From Lichenihabitans psoromatis (GTDB lineage: Bacteria; Pseudomonadota; Alphaproteobacteria; Rhizobiales; Beijerinckiaceae), in NCBI RefSeq assembly GCF_004323635.1, contig NZ_CP036515.1:4527501-4591500 (forward strand): DNA of 64,000 nt, read 5' to 3'. Under the pieces are notes generated by a model. The model was not told the origin of the DNA and made no database searches. It worked only from the letters and a program-made list of their open reading frames with translations. This document shows, in pieces, positions 1 to 9,047 of the stretch. The stretch's first letter is position 1; the number at the start of each line of letters is the position of its first letter. The translations under genes were made by a program, and so were the position numbers.

Positions 1-2
1 TG

Positions 3-2549
3 GATGCCGAGCGCGATCGGCTCGTGGACCTGTTGGCGAAACGGCGGGCCGCCGAGGCGTTCGAGGGCACGATGGCACTGCTGACGGTGGCGGGCGCCAT
101 CCTCGACACGTACGAGGGCCTGAAGCGCCGTCGCGGCTTGTTGGATTTTTCCGATCTGATCGAACGCAGCCGCATGTTGCTGCAGCGCTCGGACAGCGCC
201 TGGGTGCTCTACAAGCTCGATTCGGGCATCGACCATGTCTTGGTCGACGAGGCGCAGGATACATCCCCCGATCAATGGGACATCCTGCGCGCCATCAGCC
301 GGGACTTCTTCTCCGGCGAGGGGCAAAGCCGAAGCAACCGCACCTTCTTTGCGGTCGGTGACGAGAAGCAATCGATCTATTCGTTCCAGGGCGCCCGCCC
401 CGCCATGTTCGATGCCGCTCACCAGGATTATAAAAAGCGCGCGATCGCGGCGGGCCTTCGGTTCGAGAGCGTGCGGCTTCAGCTGTCGTTCCGCTCGGCC
501 CGCACGGTGTTGGATGTGGTCGACCGGATCTTTGCCCATGAGGGGCATGCGCGCGGGCTCTCGGCTGGAGCCGATGGCGTGATGCCGCATGAAGCTTTGA
601 AGCGCGCCATTCCGGGCCTCGTGGAACTGTGGAGGCCGATCGGGCCGACACCGGCGCCCGAACCCGCCGATTGGCGGTTGCCGGTCGATCTGCCCGACGC
701 GTCCGATCCTGCCGTCGTGATGGCACGTCGCGTCGCCGACACGATCGCGCGGCTCATCGCACCCGGCTCGACCGAAACCGTTCACGACGGCCCCTCCGAC
801 CGTCGCCGGTCCGTGCACCCCGGTGACATCCTGATTCTCGTGCGCTCGCGCGGGCCGTTCTTCAATGCGGTGATCCGGGCCTTGAAGGACAAACGCGTGC
901 CCGTCGCGGGGGCCGATCGCGTCAATCTCACGGATCATATCGCCGTCATGGATCTCACGGCGGCGGGGCGCGCTGCCTTGCTGCCCGACGACGACCTGAC
1001 GCTCGCTTGCGCGCTGAAATCGCCGCTGATCGGGTTCGACGACGACGATTTGCTGCGGCTCGCCCCACAGCGAGGCGGTAGCCTTGCCGAGGCGATCGCG
1101 GCATCCACGAACGACCGGGACCGGACGGCTGATAACTGGCTTTCGATTTGGCGCGACCGGGCCGCGACACTGACGCCCTTCGCGTTCTATACGCGGCTGC
1201 TCGGTCAGGACGGAGGCCGTCGCAAGCTCCTGTCGCGCCTCGGCCCCGAAGCCGGCGACGTGATCGACGAGTTCATGGCCCTGACGCTGGCGCATGAGCG
1301 CGATGGCGCGCCGTCGCTCCTGGCCTTCTTGGCCCGGCTGGAAGGCACTGAGCTTTCAGTCAAACGCGACATGGACGCGGCCGGCGACGCGGTTCGGGTC
1401 ATGACGGTTCATGCGGCCAAAGGTCTCGAAGCCAAGATCGTGTTCCTGCCCGATACCTGTGGCGTGCCGATGAAGCAACACGATCCGAAGTTGTTCTGGC
1501 TCGACGGCGAGCGGCTCGAAGAGGAGCGGCTCGACGGCGAGCAATCGAGCGGATCTCGTCCGGGTCTGCTGGTCTGGTCGCCCAAAAGCGATGCCGACAC
1601 GCCAGCGGTGGCCGATCGGCGCTTGGCCGGCTGGGAGGCGACGCTCGATGAACATCGGCGTCTCCTTTATGTGGCGCTGACGCGAGCCGAGGAACGCCTC
1701 TATATCGGCGGGTTCCACGGCAAAAACGACCCCGCCCCCGATAGCTGGTACAAGATGATCGAGGCGGTCGACCTCGGCCTTGAGCCGGTACCGGCTCCAT
1801 GGGATGCCAATGATACGATCCTCAGGCGCAGCGATCCGATGGGCGAGGCCACGATGGCGGTCGCGGCACCAGCGGGTTTGCCTGTGGAAGCCCCGGCATG
1901 GCTGAACCGCCCCGCTCCGCGCGAGGTTGCGGTCGCGCCGCCAATCCGCCCGTCCAACGCGCTTGGGGCAGCCGACCAACCTCCCCGCGACGCGGGCGAC
2001 CTCGCGGTCGGTCCTCGCCCAACCGCCCAGCGCGAGGCGGCCCTCGTCGGGCGGCTTATGCATCGGCTGCTGCAGCATCTCCCCGCCGTCGCCACCCCTC
2101 GCCGCCGCGATGCCGGCTTGCGCTATCTCGCGGCGCAGGGCCGCGGGCTCACGGCGGAGAAGCGAGACCAGCTCGTCACGACGGCGTTACGCGTGCTCGA
2201 CGAACCGGCGCTTTTGCCGTTGTTCGGGCCGGGCTCGCAGGCCGAGGTGGCGATCGCGGCCCGCGTCGACGTCGCCGGACATGAGGTCGATGTCACCGGG
2301 CAGATCGATCGGATCGCGGTGACCGACGACGCGATTTGGATTGGTGATTACAAGACCGGGGCTGCTCCGCGTGGCGGCACCGTTCCGCCGTCCTACATGG
2401 TCCAATTGGCGCTCTACCGTGCCGCCGTGTCGCCGCTCTACCACGGCCGGGTCGTGCGGGCTTTCCTGATCTGGACCGAAGGGCCGCACGTGATGGAACT
2501 TGCGTCCGGCGATCTCGATGCGGCGCTTTCGACGCTCGGGCCGCGTTGA
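3..2549 (+). CDS. addA: Double-strand break repair helicase-nuclease AddA, 5'-truncated by the window edge
   Basis: The open frame runs in from the left edge (in-frame codons precede the first possible start at 24), so the N-terminus with Walker A lies outside the window. The visible part carries UvrD-type helicase motifs in order: Walker B DEAQDT (near 240-260), the GDEKQSIYSFQGA motif (near 357), a motif IV-like LSFRSA, VMTVHAAKGLE (near 1400) and LLYVALTRAEERLY. A C-terminal RecB-type nuclease shows GQIDRI followed by DYKTG (near 2300-2360). AddA works with AddB to resect double-strand breaks for RecA loading; addB would be expected just upstream, outside the window. The frame is intact, and nothing downstream belongs to the same pathway. 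Confidence 0.93.
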   Translation, partial: DAERDRLVDLLAKRRAAEAFEGTMALLTVAGAILDTYEGLKRRRGLLDFSDLIERSRMLLQRSDSAWVLYKLDSGIDHVLVDEAQDTSPDQWDILRAISRDFFSGEGQSRSNRTFFAVGDEKQSIYSFQGARPAMFDAAHQDYKKRAIAAGLRFESVRLQLSFRSARTVLDVVDRIFAHEGHARGLSAGADGVMPHEALKRAIPGLVELWRPIGPTPAPEPADWRLPVDLPDASDPAVVMARRVADTIARLIAPGSTETVHDGPSDRRRSVHPGDILILVRSRGPFFNAVIRALKDKRVPVAGADRVNLTDHIAVMDLTAAGRAALLPDDDLTLACALKSPLIGFDDDDLLRLAPQRGGSLAEAIAASTNDRDRTADNWLSIWRDRAATLTPFAFYTRLLGQDGGRRKLLSRLGPEAGDVIDEFMALTLAHERDGAPSLLAFLARLEGTELSVKRDMDAAGDAVRVMTVHAAKGLEAKIVFLPDTCGVPMKQHDPKLFWLDGERLEEERLDGEQSSGSRPGLLVWSPKSDADTPAVADRRLAGWEATLDEHRRLLYVALTRAEERLYIGGFHGKNDPAPDSWYKMIEAVDLGLEPVPAPWDANDTILRRSDPMGEATMAVAAPAGLPVEAPAWLNRPAPREVAVAPPIRPSNALGAADQPPRDAGDLAVGPRPTAQREAALVGRLMHRLLQHLPAVATPRRRDAGLRYLAAQGRGLTAEKRDQLVTTALRVLDEPALLPLFGPGSQAEVAIAARVDVAGHEVDVTGQIDRIAVTDDAIWIGDYKTGAAPRGGTVPPSYMVQLALYRAAVSPLYHGRVVRAFLIWTEGPHVMELASGDLDAALSTLGPR

Positions 2550-2627
2550 CGTCATTGAAGGGGGCGACTCGACGCCTGAGTGGCCGAGCAGGCAGCCCCC
2601 GTTGCACCAAAACAATCGGAGTTTGAC

Positions 2628-3500
2628 ATGGATATCGGTTTTATCGGGCTTGGGCATATGGGACGCGCCATGGCCACCAACTTGTTGCGCGCCGGCCATC
2701 AGGTGCGGGTTTGGAACCGCTCACCCGGACCGGCTCAGGATCTCACGACGGCCGGGGCCGTGGCGGTCGCGACTGCGGCCGACGCTTTTGCGGGCGATGC
2801 GGTCATTACCATGCTGGCCGATGACGCGGCCCTCGAACAGACGCTTGCCGGGTTGCTCGACAAAGCGCCCAAGGGATTGCTCCACATCAACATGGCGACC
2901 ATCTCGGTGGCGCTGGCGAAAGCTTTGACCGACACGCATGCTGCATCGGGACTGGGCTATATTGCCGCCCCCGTGTTCGGCCGAACCGAGGTCGCCGTCG
3001 CGGCGCAGCTCAACATCCTGGCGGCCGGCGATCCGACCCTGATCGAAAAGGCGATGCCGCTCTTTGAAGCCATGGGTCAGAAGGTCTGGCGGCTCGGCCC
3101 CGAGCCCTATCGCGCCAACGTGGTCAAACTCGCGGGCAATTACATGATCGCGGCCTCGGTGCAGACGATAGCGGAAGCGATGGCGCTCGGGCAGGGCAAT
3201 GGGGTCGATCCGCATGACCTGATGGAGGTGCTGACCGGGACGCTCTTCGGCGGCCGGATCCACACGGGCTATGGCAAGCTGATCGCGGATCAAGCCTTCG
3301 AGCCGGCCGCCTTCAAGCTGACGCTCGGCGCGAAAGATGTGCGCTTGACCATGCAGGCGGCCGAAGCCGTGAATGTCCCGATGCCGATCGCCAGCCTTCT
3401 CCGCGATGGGTTCATCGATGCGATCGCGCATGGCGACGGCGGCCTCGATTGGACCGCCTTATCGAAAGTCACATTCCGACGCGCCGGGCAGGATCACTAA
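2628..3500 (+). CDS. NAD(P)-dependent beta-hydroxyacid dehydrogenase (3-hydroxyisobutyrate dehydrogenase family)
   Basis: A 290-residue protein with an N-terminal Rossmann glycine motif (GFIGLGHMGRAMA), an internal KLAGNYM segment that supplies the catalytic Lys of the family, and an all-helical C-terminal domain. The family oxidises or reduces short beta-hydroxyacids or semialdehydes such as 3-hydroxyisobutyrate, tartronate semialdehyde or succinic semialdehyde; the substrate cannot be told from sequence. The frame is open from 2580, but ATG 2628 is chosen because it puts the glycine motif at the extreme N-terminus, as in the family, and has a CGGAG ribosome-binding site about 7 nt upstream. 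It stands alone, 78 nt after addA. Confidence 0.88.
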   Translation: MDIGFIGLGHMGRAMATNLLRAGHQVRVWNRSPGPAQDLTTAGAVAVATAADAFAGDAVITMLADDAALEQTLAGLLDKAPKGLLHINMATISVALAKALTDTHAASGLGYIAAPVFGRTEVAVAAQLNILAAGDPTLIEKAMPLFEAMGQKVWRLGPEPYRANVVKLAGNYMIAASVQTIAEAMALGQGNGVDPHDLMEVLTGTLFGGRIHTGYGKLIADQAFEPAAFKLTLGAKDVRLTMQAAEAVNVPMPIASLLRDGFIDAIAHGDGGLDWTALSKVTFRRAGQDH

Positions 3501-3514
3501 TCCGAGCGCTCAGC

Positions 3515-3537
3515 CGCTCGACCCAAGAGGGCGAGCG
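3515..3537. terminator. Hairpin between convergent genes
   Basis: CGCTCG-A-CCC, loop AAGA, then GGG-CGAGCG: a nine-pair stem with one bulged A, 14 nt after the dehydrogenase stop and before the convergent L,D-transpeptidase gene. There is no clear T-run on either side, so termination is inferred from position. Two copies of GTCTCTGG follow at about 3578-3600. Confidence 0.35.
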
Positions 3538-3611
3538 ATAAAGAGTGATCCGCCGCGCCTCTTCGCTCGCAAGCCTTGTCTCTGGGAGGCCTAGTCTCTG
3601 GCAGGTTAAGC

Positions 3612-5183
3612 TTAATTCACGGTCGACGTGGTCGCCATCGCCGACTTGGGCAAGGGGGCATGGTCCGTCGTCGCCTTCGGCAACGTGCTGGTCAAGTCGT
3701 GAGTCTTGGTTGGAGCGGCCGCTTCGCGATTATGCGCCTTGCTGGCCGCCGCACCCAGTTTCCGGGCCGTCAACGGGCCATGATTGATGCTCTCCGGTCC
3801 GGTGGTGATCAGTTGCACCGGGGGAGCCGAGGCCTGCACGACAGGCGCGGCCTCAGGCTTCGGCCCATTCAGGTTGATCCACTTGTTCAAGAAGCCAAGC
3901 GGCTCATCTTTCGTCTCTGTTTTGGCATAGGCCGACGGCGCAGCATTGAAGGTGGCCGGCATTTCGGCCTGCGCGGTCTTCATCGGCAAGACGGCACCGA
4001 CGGGCGCCGATGCAGCGACCGTGGTCGTGTTAGTGGCAACCGCGATCGGTGCGGACGGCACCGCGACCGGCTTGATCGAGCCGGTTTCGTTGATCGCGAC
4101 GGTCGGCGGAACGTAACCAACATTGCCTTTCGCCAGCAGCACCTTCGAAGCGGCTTTGGCGGCAGCGACCTGAACCGCAACAGATTTCGACTTCGGCCCT
4201 GCATCGAGAGCGATCTCGGTGGCACCTGCCGCGAGCGCATCGGCGCGGCTCACGTCGGCGATCTGATGCGCGAACGACTCGTGCTGGCCACCATCCGCAT
4301 AGATGATCCGCACAGGCTTGACGCCTTTGGTGACCAGCGCCGCGACTTCAGCATTGTCCCGCTGTTCCTTCGCCGCGACCTCGGCCTTGACGGCCGGATC
4401 TTCGTTCAAGGGCGGGCAGCTCGACAAAGCATCGAAGCGCGCATCTCCCTTCGGGCTCGCACCGAAGACATAGTGACGGTTGCAAACGCCGACTGGCGTT
4501 TCCGTCTTCGTCACGTCGAAGAGATCGGAACCCTTCTTCAATTCGCGCCAGAACGGCATGTTGGGGTCGAGACGCAATTTGGCGATGTTCTCGGCCGTCA
4601 TGCGGAACGGGTAAGATTGCATCTGGATCGCGCGCTGACCGCCAGCGAACGACTCACGGGCCAGAGCGTAGATCTCTTCGATTTCCTTATCGGTCATCGA
4701 GAAACAACCGGCCGACGAGCAGATGCCATGCACCATGATCGAGCCGCCGGTATGCCCATTAGCCCGATCGTAAGCGTTGGGATAGCCGACGTTGAACGAC
4801 AGGTAGTAATGCGAATTCGGGTTCATCTGGCCCGGCGTGATCGTGTAAAATCCCTCCGGCACCTGCCGGTCTCCCTCGGTCACCTTGGGACCGAGTTGGC
4901 CCGACCAGCGGCACATCGGAAAGGTCTTCAGGTAAACGTATTTCCCATCGGGCTTGCGCTTCCAGACCTCGAGTTCCGCTTCCTTCTTATAGGCGCGGAT
5001 TAGCATCGGGGCGTCTTTCATCGTCCCTTTGGTGGCCATCAGTTGTTCGGTCGCAGGCGGGATCGGAGCGAAAGCGCGATAGCTCGTCGACGATCCGGTC
5101 TCTTCACAACCCGCCAAGAGAGCCGCTCCGGCGAGCGCGAGCGCCAGGACAACGAGTCTGCGGATCGTATGGCTTACCGACAT
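3612..5183 (-). CDS. L,D-transpeptidase (YkuD/YafK type) lipoprotein with a long low-complexity tail
   Basis: A 523-residue protein. The first 26 residues form a lipoprotein signal with lipobox LAGC (Cys26), so it is probably anchored in an envelope membrane. The catalytic L,D-transpeptidase domain covers about residues 45-200 and contains the active-site pattern HGICSSAGCF (His152 to Phe161, nucleophile Cys160). Such enzymes make 3-3 peptidoglycan cross-links, or attach to or release proteins from meso-diaminopimelate. The C-terminal 270 or so residues are rich in Ala, Pro, Val, Thr and Lys and look unstructured; most YafK-type proteins are far shorter. Downstream of accA on the same strand, 148 nt away, so probably separately transcribed. 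Confidence 0.85.
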   Translation of the reverse strand: MSVSHTIRRLVVLALALAGAALLAGCEETGSSTSYRAFAPIPPATEQLMATKGTMKDAPMLIRAYKKEAELEVWKRKPDGKYVYLKTFPMCRWSGQLGPKVTEGDRQVPEGFYTITPGQMNPNSHYYLSFNVGYPNAYDRANGHTGGSIMVHGICSSAGCFSMTDKEIEEIYALARESFAGGQRAIQMQSYPFRMTAENIAKLRLDPNMPFWRELKKGSDLFDVTKTETPVGVCNRHYVFGASPKGDARFDALSSCPPLNEDPAVKAEVAAKEQRDNAEVAALVTKGVKPVRIIYADGGQHESFAHQIADVSRADALAAGATEIALDAGPKSKSVAVQVAAAKAASKVLLAKGNVGYVPPTVAINETGSIKPVAVPSAPIAVATNTTTVAASAPVGAVLPMKTAQAEMPATFNAAPSAYAKTETKDEPLGFLNKWINLNGPKPEAAPVVQASAPPVQLITTGPESINHGPLTARKLGAAASKAHNREAAAPTKTHDLTSTLPKATTDHAPLPKSAMATTSTVN

Positions 5184-5331
5184 GCTGATGAGTTCCGCTG
5201 CATTTGAGCACCGCTAAAGCGCTAAATCGAACGTGCCGCTTGTACCCTTACCGCCACGTTACCACAACGAAATCGCAGGCCAGATTCAGGGAATTTGAAA
5301 AAGTTCCTGTGTGACTTAAATATTCTAGAGT

Positions 5332-6285
5332 CTACGGCTTGCGGCCCATGGCGAGGAATTTCTCGGCGCGCGCCTCGATGATGGCGTCACGCGATTGGCC
5401 TTCAAAGGCCTTGAGCGACTTGGCGACGGCATCGGCCGTCGAGGCAAAGATCGCATCGGGATCCCGATGCGCGCCACCCGGTGGCTCGGCCACGATACCG
5501 TCGATGATGCCAAACCGCAGCAAATCCTGCGCCGTAATTTTCATATTGGTGGCCGCATCCTCGGCCCGGGACGAATCGCGCCAAAGAATCGACGCCGAGG
5601 CTTCCGGCGACGCGACCGTATAAATCGCATGTTCGAGCATTAGCACACGGTTGGCCGTCGCAATCGCGACCGCGCCGCCCGAGCCACCCTCGCCGATCAC
5701 GACCGCGACATTGGGCGATCCCAGCGCCAGACAAGCTTCGGTGGACCGCGCAATCGCCTCGGCCTGTCCGCGCTCCTCGGCGTCGATGCCCGGGAAGGCA
5801 CCGGCCGTGTCGATCAGCGAGATGACCGGAATGCCAAATCGATCGGCCATATCCATCAACCGCGCGGCCTTGCGGTACCCCTCAGGCCGAGCCATCCCGA
5901 AATTATGCTTCAGCCGCGTTTCGGTGTCGGAGCCCTTCTCCTGCCCGATGACGCAAACAGACCGCCCCTGGAAGCGGCCGAACCCGCCGATGATCGCCTG
6001 ATCCTCCGCGAAGTTGCGGTCGCCCGCCAAGGCGGTGAAGTCGGTGATCAGCGCTTTCACGTAATCGATGAAATGCGGGCGCTGGGGATGCCGCGCCACC
6101 TGGGTTTTCTGCCACGGCGTCAGACCGACATAGAGGTCTGCGAGCGCCTTGGCGGCTTTGACCTCGAGGCGAGTCAATTCCTCGCCGATCGGCACCGCAT
6201 TATCGGCCGCCGCGACGGTTCGCAACTCCTCGATCTTGGCCTCGATCTCGGCCACGGGCTTTTCAAAATCGAGATATGTACGCAT
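5332..6285 (-). CDS. accA: Acetyl-CoA carboxylase carboxyltransferase subunit alpha
   Basis: A 317-residue protein, the standard AccA length. Start ATG 6285 gives the family N-terminus MRTYLDFEKPVAEIEAKIEE; the frame is open further upstream, but that extension has no AccA character. Recognisable AccA segments include the RHPQRPHFIDY region, the GDRNFAEDQAI region, IGQEKGSDT, and the crotonase-type glycine-rich stretch GEGGSGGAVAIA that forms the oxyanion region. With AccD it transfers the carboxyl group from carboxybiotin to acetyl-CoA, giving malonyl-CoA, the first step of fatty-acid synthesis in the cytoplasm. Divergent from the nitrilase gene across 230 nt that must hold both promoters. 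Confidence 0.96.
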   Translation of the reverse strand: MRTYLDFEKPVAEIEAKIEELRTVAAADNAVPIGEELTRLEVKAAKALADLYVGLTPWQKTQVARHPQRPHFIDYVKALITDFTALAGDRNFAEDQAIIGGFGRFQGRSVCVIGQEKGSDTETRLKHNFGMARPEGYRKAARLMDMADRFGIPVISLIDTAGAFPGIDAEERGQAEAIARSTEACLALGSPNVAVVIGEGGSGGAVAIATANRVLMLEHAIYTVASPEASASILWRDSSRAEDAATNMKITAQDLLRFGIIDGIVAEPPGGAHRDPDAIFASTADAVAKSLKAFEGQSRDAIIEARAEKFLAMGRKP

Positions 6286-6515
6286 GAAGCTCGAACCGGA
6301 TCGCCTGATTTTGAGGGAAGGAGAAGGACGATCTGACGCTGGCGGCGCCAGGTCGCGGGAAGCGCCGGGAACCTGACGGCTCGCCCCGGTGAAGTCAAGC
6401 CGGAGCAGGAGTTCGCGCTGGTGCGTCAGCCGGCCGACATGGCGCAACGGCATTGACGCGAGGCGTCCGCCATCCAACATTGCGCCGACCCCGACAATCC
6501 GCGAGATCCACGCCG

Positions 6516-7340
6516 ATGAAAGTCTCACTCCTGCAGATGAACTCGGTCAGCGACAAGACCGCCAATCTCGCGACCGCCCGCAGTTTGATCGAGCGCGCCG
6601 TCGCCGAGGATGGCCCCGATTGGGTGCTGCTGCCGGAAGTGTTCGACTATATGGGCGGCGACCGGCAATCGAAGCGCGCGGCGGCCGAAGTGCTGCCGAG
6701 CGGCCCGGCCTATACGATGCTCCAAGAGCTTGCGGCCAAGCATCGGATCGTCATCCACGCCGGATCGATCCTCGAGGCGCTCCCGCATGACGATCGATTG
6801 CATAACACGACGCTGGTGTTCGGCCGCGACGGTCGCGAATTGGCGCGGTACCGCAAAATTCATCTCTTCGACATCACGACACCGGACGGCGTCGACTACA
6901 AGGAGAGCACCGCCATCAAGCCGGGCGATGCCGTCGTGACCTACGATTGCGAGGGCGTCACGGTCGGTTGCGCGATCTGTTACGACCTGCGGTTTCCGGC
7001 TCTGTTCCAGGCCCTCGCCGATAAAGGCGCCACCATGATCGCACTGCCGGCCGCCTTTACGATGCAGACCGGCAAGGACCATTGGGACGTGCTCTGCCGC
7101 GCCCGTGCGATCGAGACCGAAACCTATTTCTGCGCGGCCGCGCAGACGGGGGCTTTCCAGCAGGGCAATGAAATCCGTCATACCTACGGCAACTCCCTGG
7201 TGGTCGACCCGTGGGGACTGGTGGTGGCCCGCGCGAGCGATGGTCCCGGCCTGGTCTCGGCCCGTATCGATCCGGCCCGCGTCGACAAGGTGCGGGCCAT
7301 GATCCCGGTGGCGCGTCACCGCGTTCCCCTCCCGATCTGA
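6516..7340 (+). CDS. Carbon-nitrogen hydrolase (nitrilase superfamily, Nit-type amidase)
   Basis: A 274-residue protein with the full nitrilase-superfamily triad: Glu41 (in LLPEVFDY), Lys114 (in RYRKIHLFD) and Cys155 (in GCAICYDLRFP). The spacing and the YRKIHLFD and CYDLRFP signatures fit the Nit1/Nit2 branch, which hydrolyses deaminated glutathione or omega-amides such as alpha-ketoglutaramate, a metabolite-repair role; the exact amide is inferred. Start ATG 6516 is preferred over the upstream in-frame start at 6453 because the beta strand KVSLLQMNS is the usual beginning of the fold. Followed after 23 nt by a co-directional esterase gene. Confidence 0.9.
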   Translation: MKVSLLQMNSVSDKTANLATARSLIERAVAEDGPDWVLLPEVFDYMGGDRQSKRAAAEVLPSGPAYTMLQELAAKHRIVIHAGSILEALPHDDRLHNTTLVFGRDGRELARYRKIHLFDITTPDGVDYKESTAIKPGDAVVTYDCEGVTVGCAICYDLRFPALFQALADKGATMIALPAAFTMQTGKDHWDVLCRARAIETETYFCAAAQTGAFQQGNEIRHTYGNSLVVDPWGLVVARASDGPGLVSARIDPARVDKVRAMIPVARHRVPLPI

Positions 7341-7363
7341 CCTTGACGAGAAAGACCGTTTTT

Positions 7364-8362
7364 GTGACCAACAGGTCGATTGCCCCGTCCTCCGTCGATC
7401 TCGACATCCTGCTCGGGCCGGACGCCAAGCGCTCGCCCGACATGCAAGCCGTGTGGGATTGGCTCATCGAGCAGGATGGCACGATGCCAAACTGGCTCGA
7501 CATGTCGCCTGCCGAGGCGCGGCAGCAGCAAGACCGCGCTTACGCGCGCTGGAATAGCGAACTGCCGGTCATGGCCTCTGTCGAGATGGTGACGCTGGCC
7601 GGGAGCCCGGCCGTTCAGGCGGAGTTGCTGGTGCCGAAAGGTGCGATCCCGGGCTGTATTCTGTTCTTTCATGGTGGCGGCTGGGCCTTCGGCGGCTTGC
7701 AATCGCATGCTCGTTTCATGCGGCTGCTGGCGGAGGCCACGCAAACCCGCGTGCTCGGAGTGGATTATCGGTTGGCGCCGGAACATCCGTACCCAGCACC
7801 GCTGGAGGATTGCGTCTCGGCATGGCGAGCGATCGTGGCGAACCGGAACGATCCCGGCTTCGATGGACCGTTGGCTGTCGCGGGCGACAGCGCGGGCGCG
7901 AATCTCGCGCTGGCCGTCATCCTCAGCGAGATCGACGCGGACCGACGCAAGCCCGACCTCGGCCTGCTGTTCTACGGCGCCTACGACAACGACTTCGAGA
8001 GCCCGTCCTACACGCGCTTTGCCGAGGGTTTCGGCCTGACGCGAAGCGGCATGCAGCGATTTTGGGAGTGGTATGTTCCACCCGGCAGCACGGCGCGGGA
8101 CAACCCGCTGGTTTGGCCAGCCGAGGCATCCGAGCCGGATCTGGCGCGGCTACCGCCTGTCTTCCTCAACGCCGCAGGCCTCGACCCCCTCCTCTGCGAT
8201 ACGGTGGCGCTCGCCAAACGAATCGAGGCCGCTGGCGTGCCGCACCGGTTGGCGATCCACGATGGCGTGCATCACGGCTTCATGCAGATGAGCCTGCGGC
8301 TGCCAGAAGCCCGGAACGCCATCCGGCAGGCTGCTGTGTTCTTCACTGAGACGGTGGGCTAG
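7364..8362 (+). CDS. Alpha/beta hydrolase of the hormone-sensitive lipase (HSL) family
   Basis: A 332-residue cytoplasmic esterase. It shows the HSL oxyanion motif HGGG (103-106), the nucleophile elbow GDSAG (Ser176), catalytic Asp in GLDPL (Asp274) and catalytic His in HHGFM (His303/304). The family cleaves short acyl esters; the substrate is unknown. The start is taken as GTG 7364, which has a purine-rich GAGAAAG about 10 nt upstream; a TTG at 7343 is an alternative, and the longer frame from 7211 would overlap the preceding amidase. Probably co-transcribed with that amidase (gap 23 nt). Convergent with the next gene, 15 nt away. Confidence 0.87.
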   Translation: MTNRSIAPSSVDLDILLGPDAKRSPDMQAVWDWLIEQDGTMPNWLDMSPAEARQQQDRAYARWNSELPVMASVEMVTLAGSPAVQAELLVPKGAIPGCILFFHGGGWAFGGLQSHARFMRLLAEATQTRVLGVDYRLAPEHPYPAPLEDCVSAWRAIVANRNDPGFDGPLAVAGDSAGANLALAVILSEIDADRRKPDLGLLFYGAYDNDFESPSYTRFAEGFGLTRSGMQRFWEWYVPPGSTARDNPLVWPAEASEPDLARLPPVFLNAAGLDPLLCDTVALAKRIEAAGVPHRLAIHDGVHHGFMQMSLRLPEARNAIRQAAVFFTETVG

Positions 8363-8377
8363 CTGGCGCGACCACCG

Positions 8378-8842
8378 CTATCTCACCGACAGATTGACCT
8401 TGATCAACTCTGCATTGCCGGTGGAGAGCACGCGTTCGACGACATAGCGGTCAAAACCCACATACCCCGCGGCCGAACGGTAATAGACCTGCACACCCGT
8501 GATTTTACGAGCGTTACAAGCCGAATAGGCGCTCTGCCCACCAAAGGTCATTTCGCCGACCTTATCCTTGATCAAGACCTCTCCGTGAAGCGGCGCGACG
8601 ACGAGGTTGATCGCAATGGCTCCGAGCGAGCGGCACTCATGCGAGACTTGGTAGTGAAACCCCATCGGAGCGACATCGCCAGAGCGCACCACCTTATAGC
8701 CGACGCCGATGACCTCGGCGGAGGCGCCGACCGGAACTGACGCAAGCGACACGACCAACCCCAAGAAACAAGCGGCGTTCAAATTCGGCGTGTGCTTGTC
8801 TCCGCCAGTCGTCCGCGAAAGCCGACAAGACGTCGTCTTCAC
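8378..8842 (-). CDS. Exported protein of unknown function
   Basis: A 154-residue product if translation starts at GTG 8842, which is preceded by a strong AGGGGG ribosome-binding site (8850-8855) with 7-nt spacing. A longer reading from 8977 adds residues without signal character. The start chosen leaves a cationic N-terminus, a hydrophobic stretch near residues 29-42 (ACFLGLVVSLASVPVG) and an AxA-type cleavage site. The mature part is about 105 residues with two cysteines and beta-rich segments (HGEVLIKD, YYRSAAGYVGFDRY) reminiscent of short Ig/cadherin-like repeats, but I do not recognise a named family. Envelope or periplasmic location is inferred from the signal. Confidence 0.6.
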   Translation of the reverse strand: MKTTSCRLSRTTGGDKHTPNLNAACFLGLVVSLASVPVGASAEVIGVGYKVVRSGDVAPMGFHYQVSHECRSLGAIAINLVVAPLHGEVLIKDKVGEMTFGGQSAYSACNARKITGVQVYYRSAAGYVGFDRYVVERVLSTGNAELIKVNLSVR

Positions 8843-9047
8843 ACTGGCGCCCCCTAGTTTATACGACAATAAGACGTGCTGATAACAAAGATCCATGAAG
8901 TCGGTCGGAGGCACCCACGCCCCGCAGACATCCTGAAGCATCGCCCAATTGAAGCCGCCGACCATCGACGACAGCACCGTCGATCAACCGTCGCCGAGTT
9001 TAGACGTCCAGGCTGGATCCCGCTCTAGCCTTGCGCCTCGGCGCCGC

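Noticed and set aside
3576..5003. A 475-codon + strand frame opposite the L,D-transpeptidase gene
   Set aside because: Arg/His-rich antisense frame of a real, signal-bearing gene; typical GC-rich shadow.
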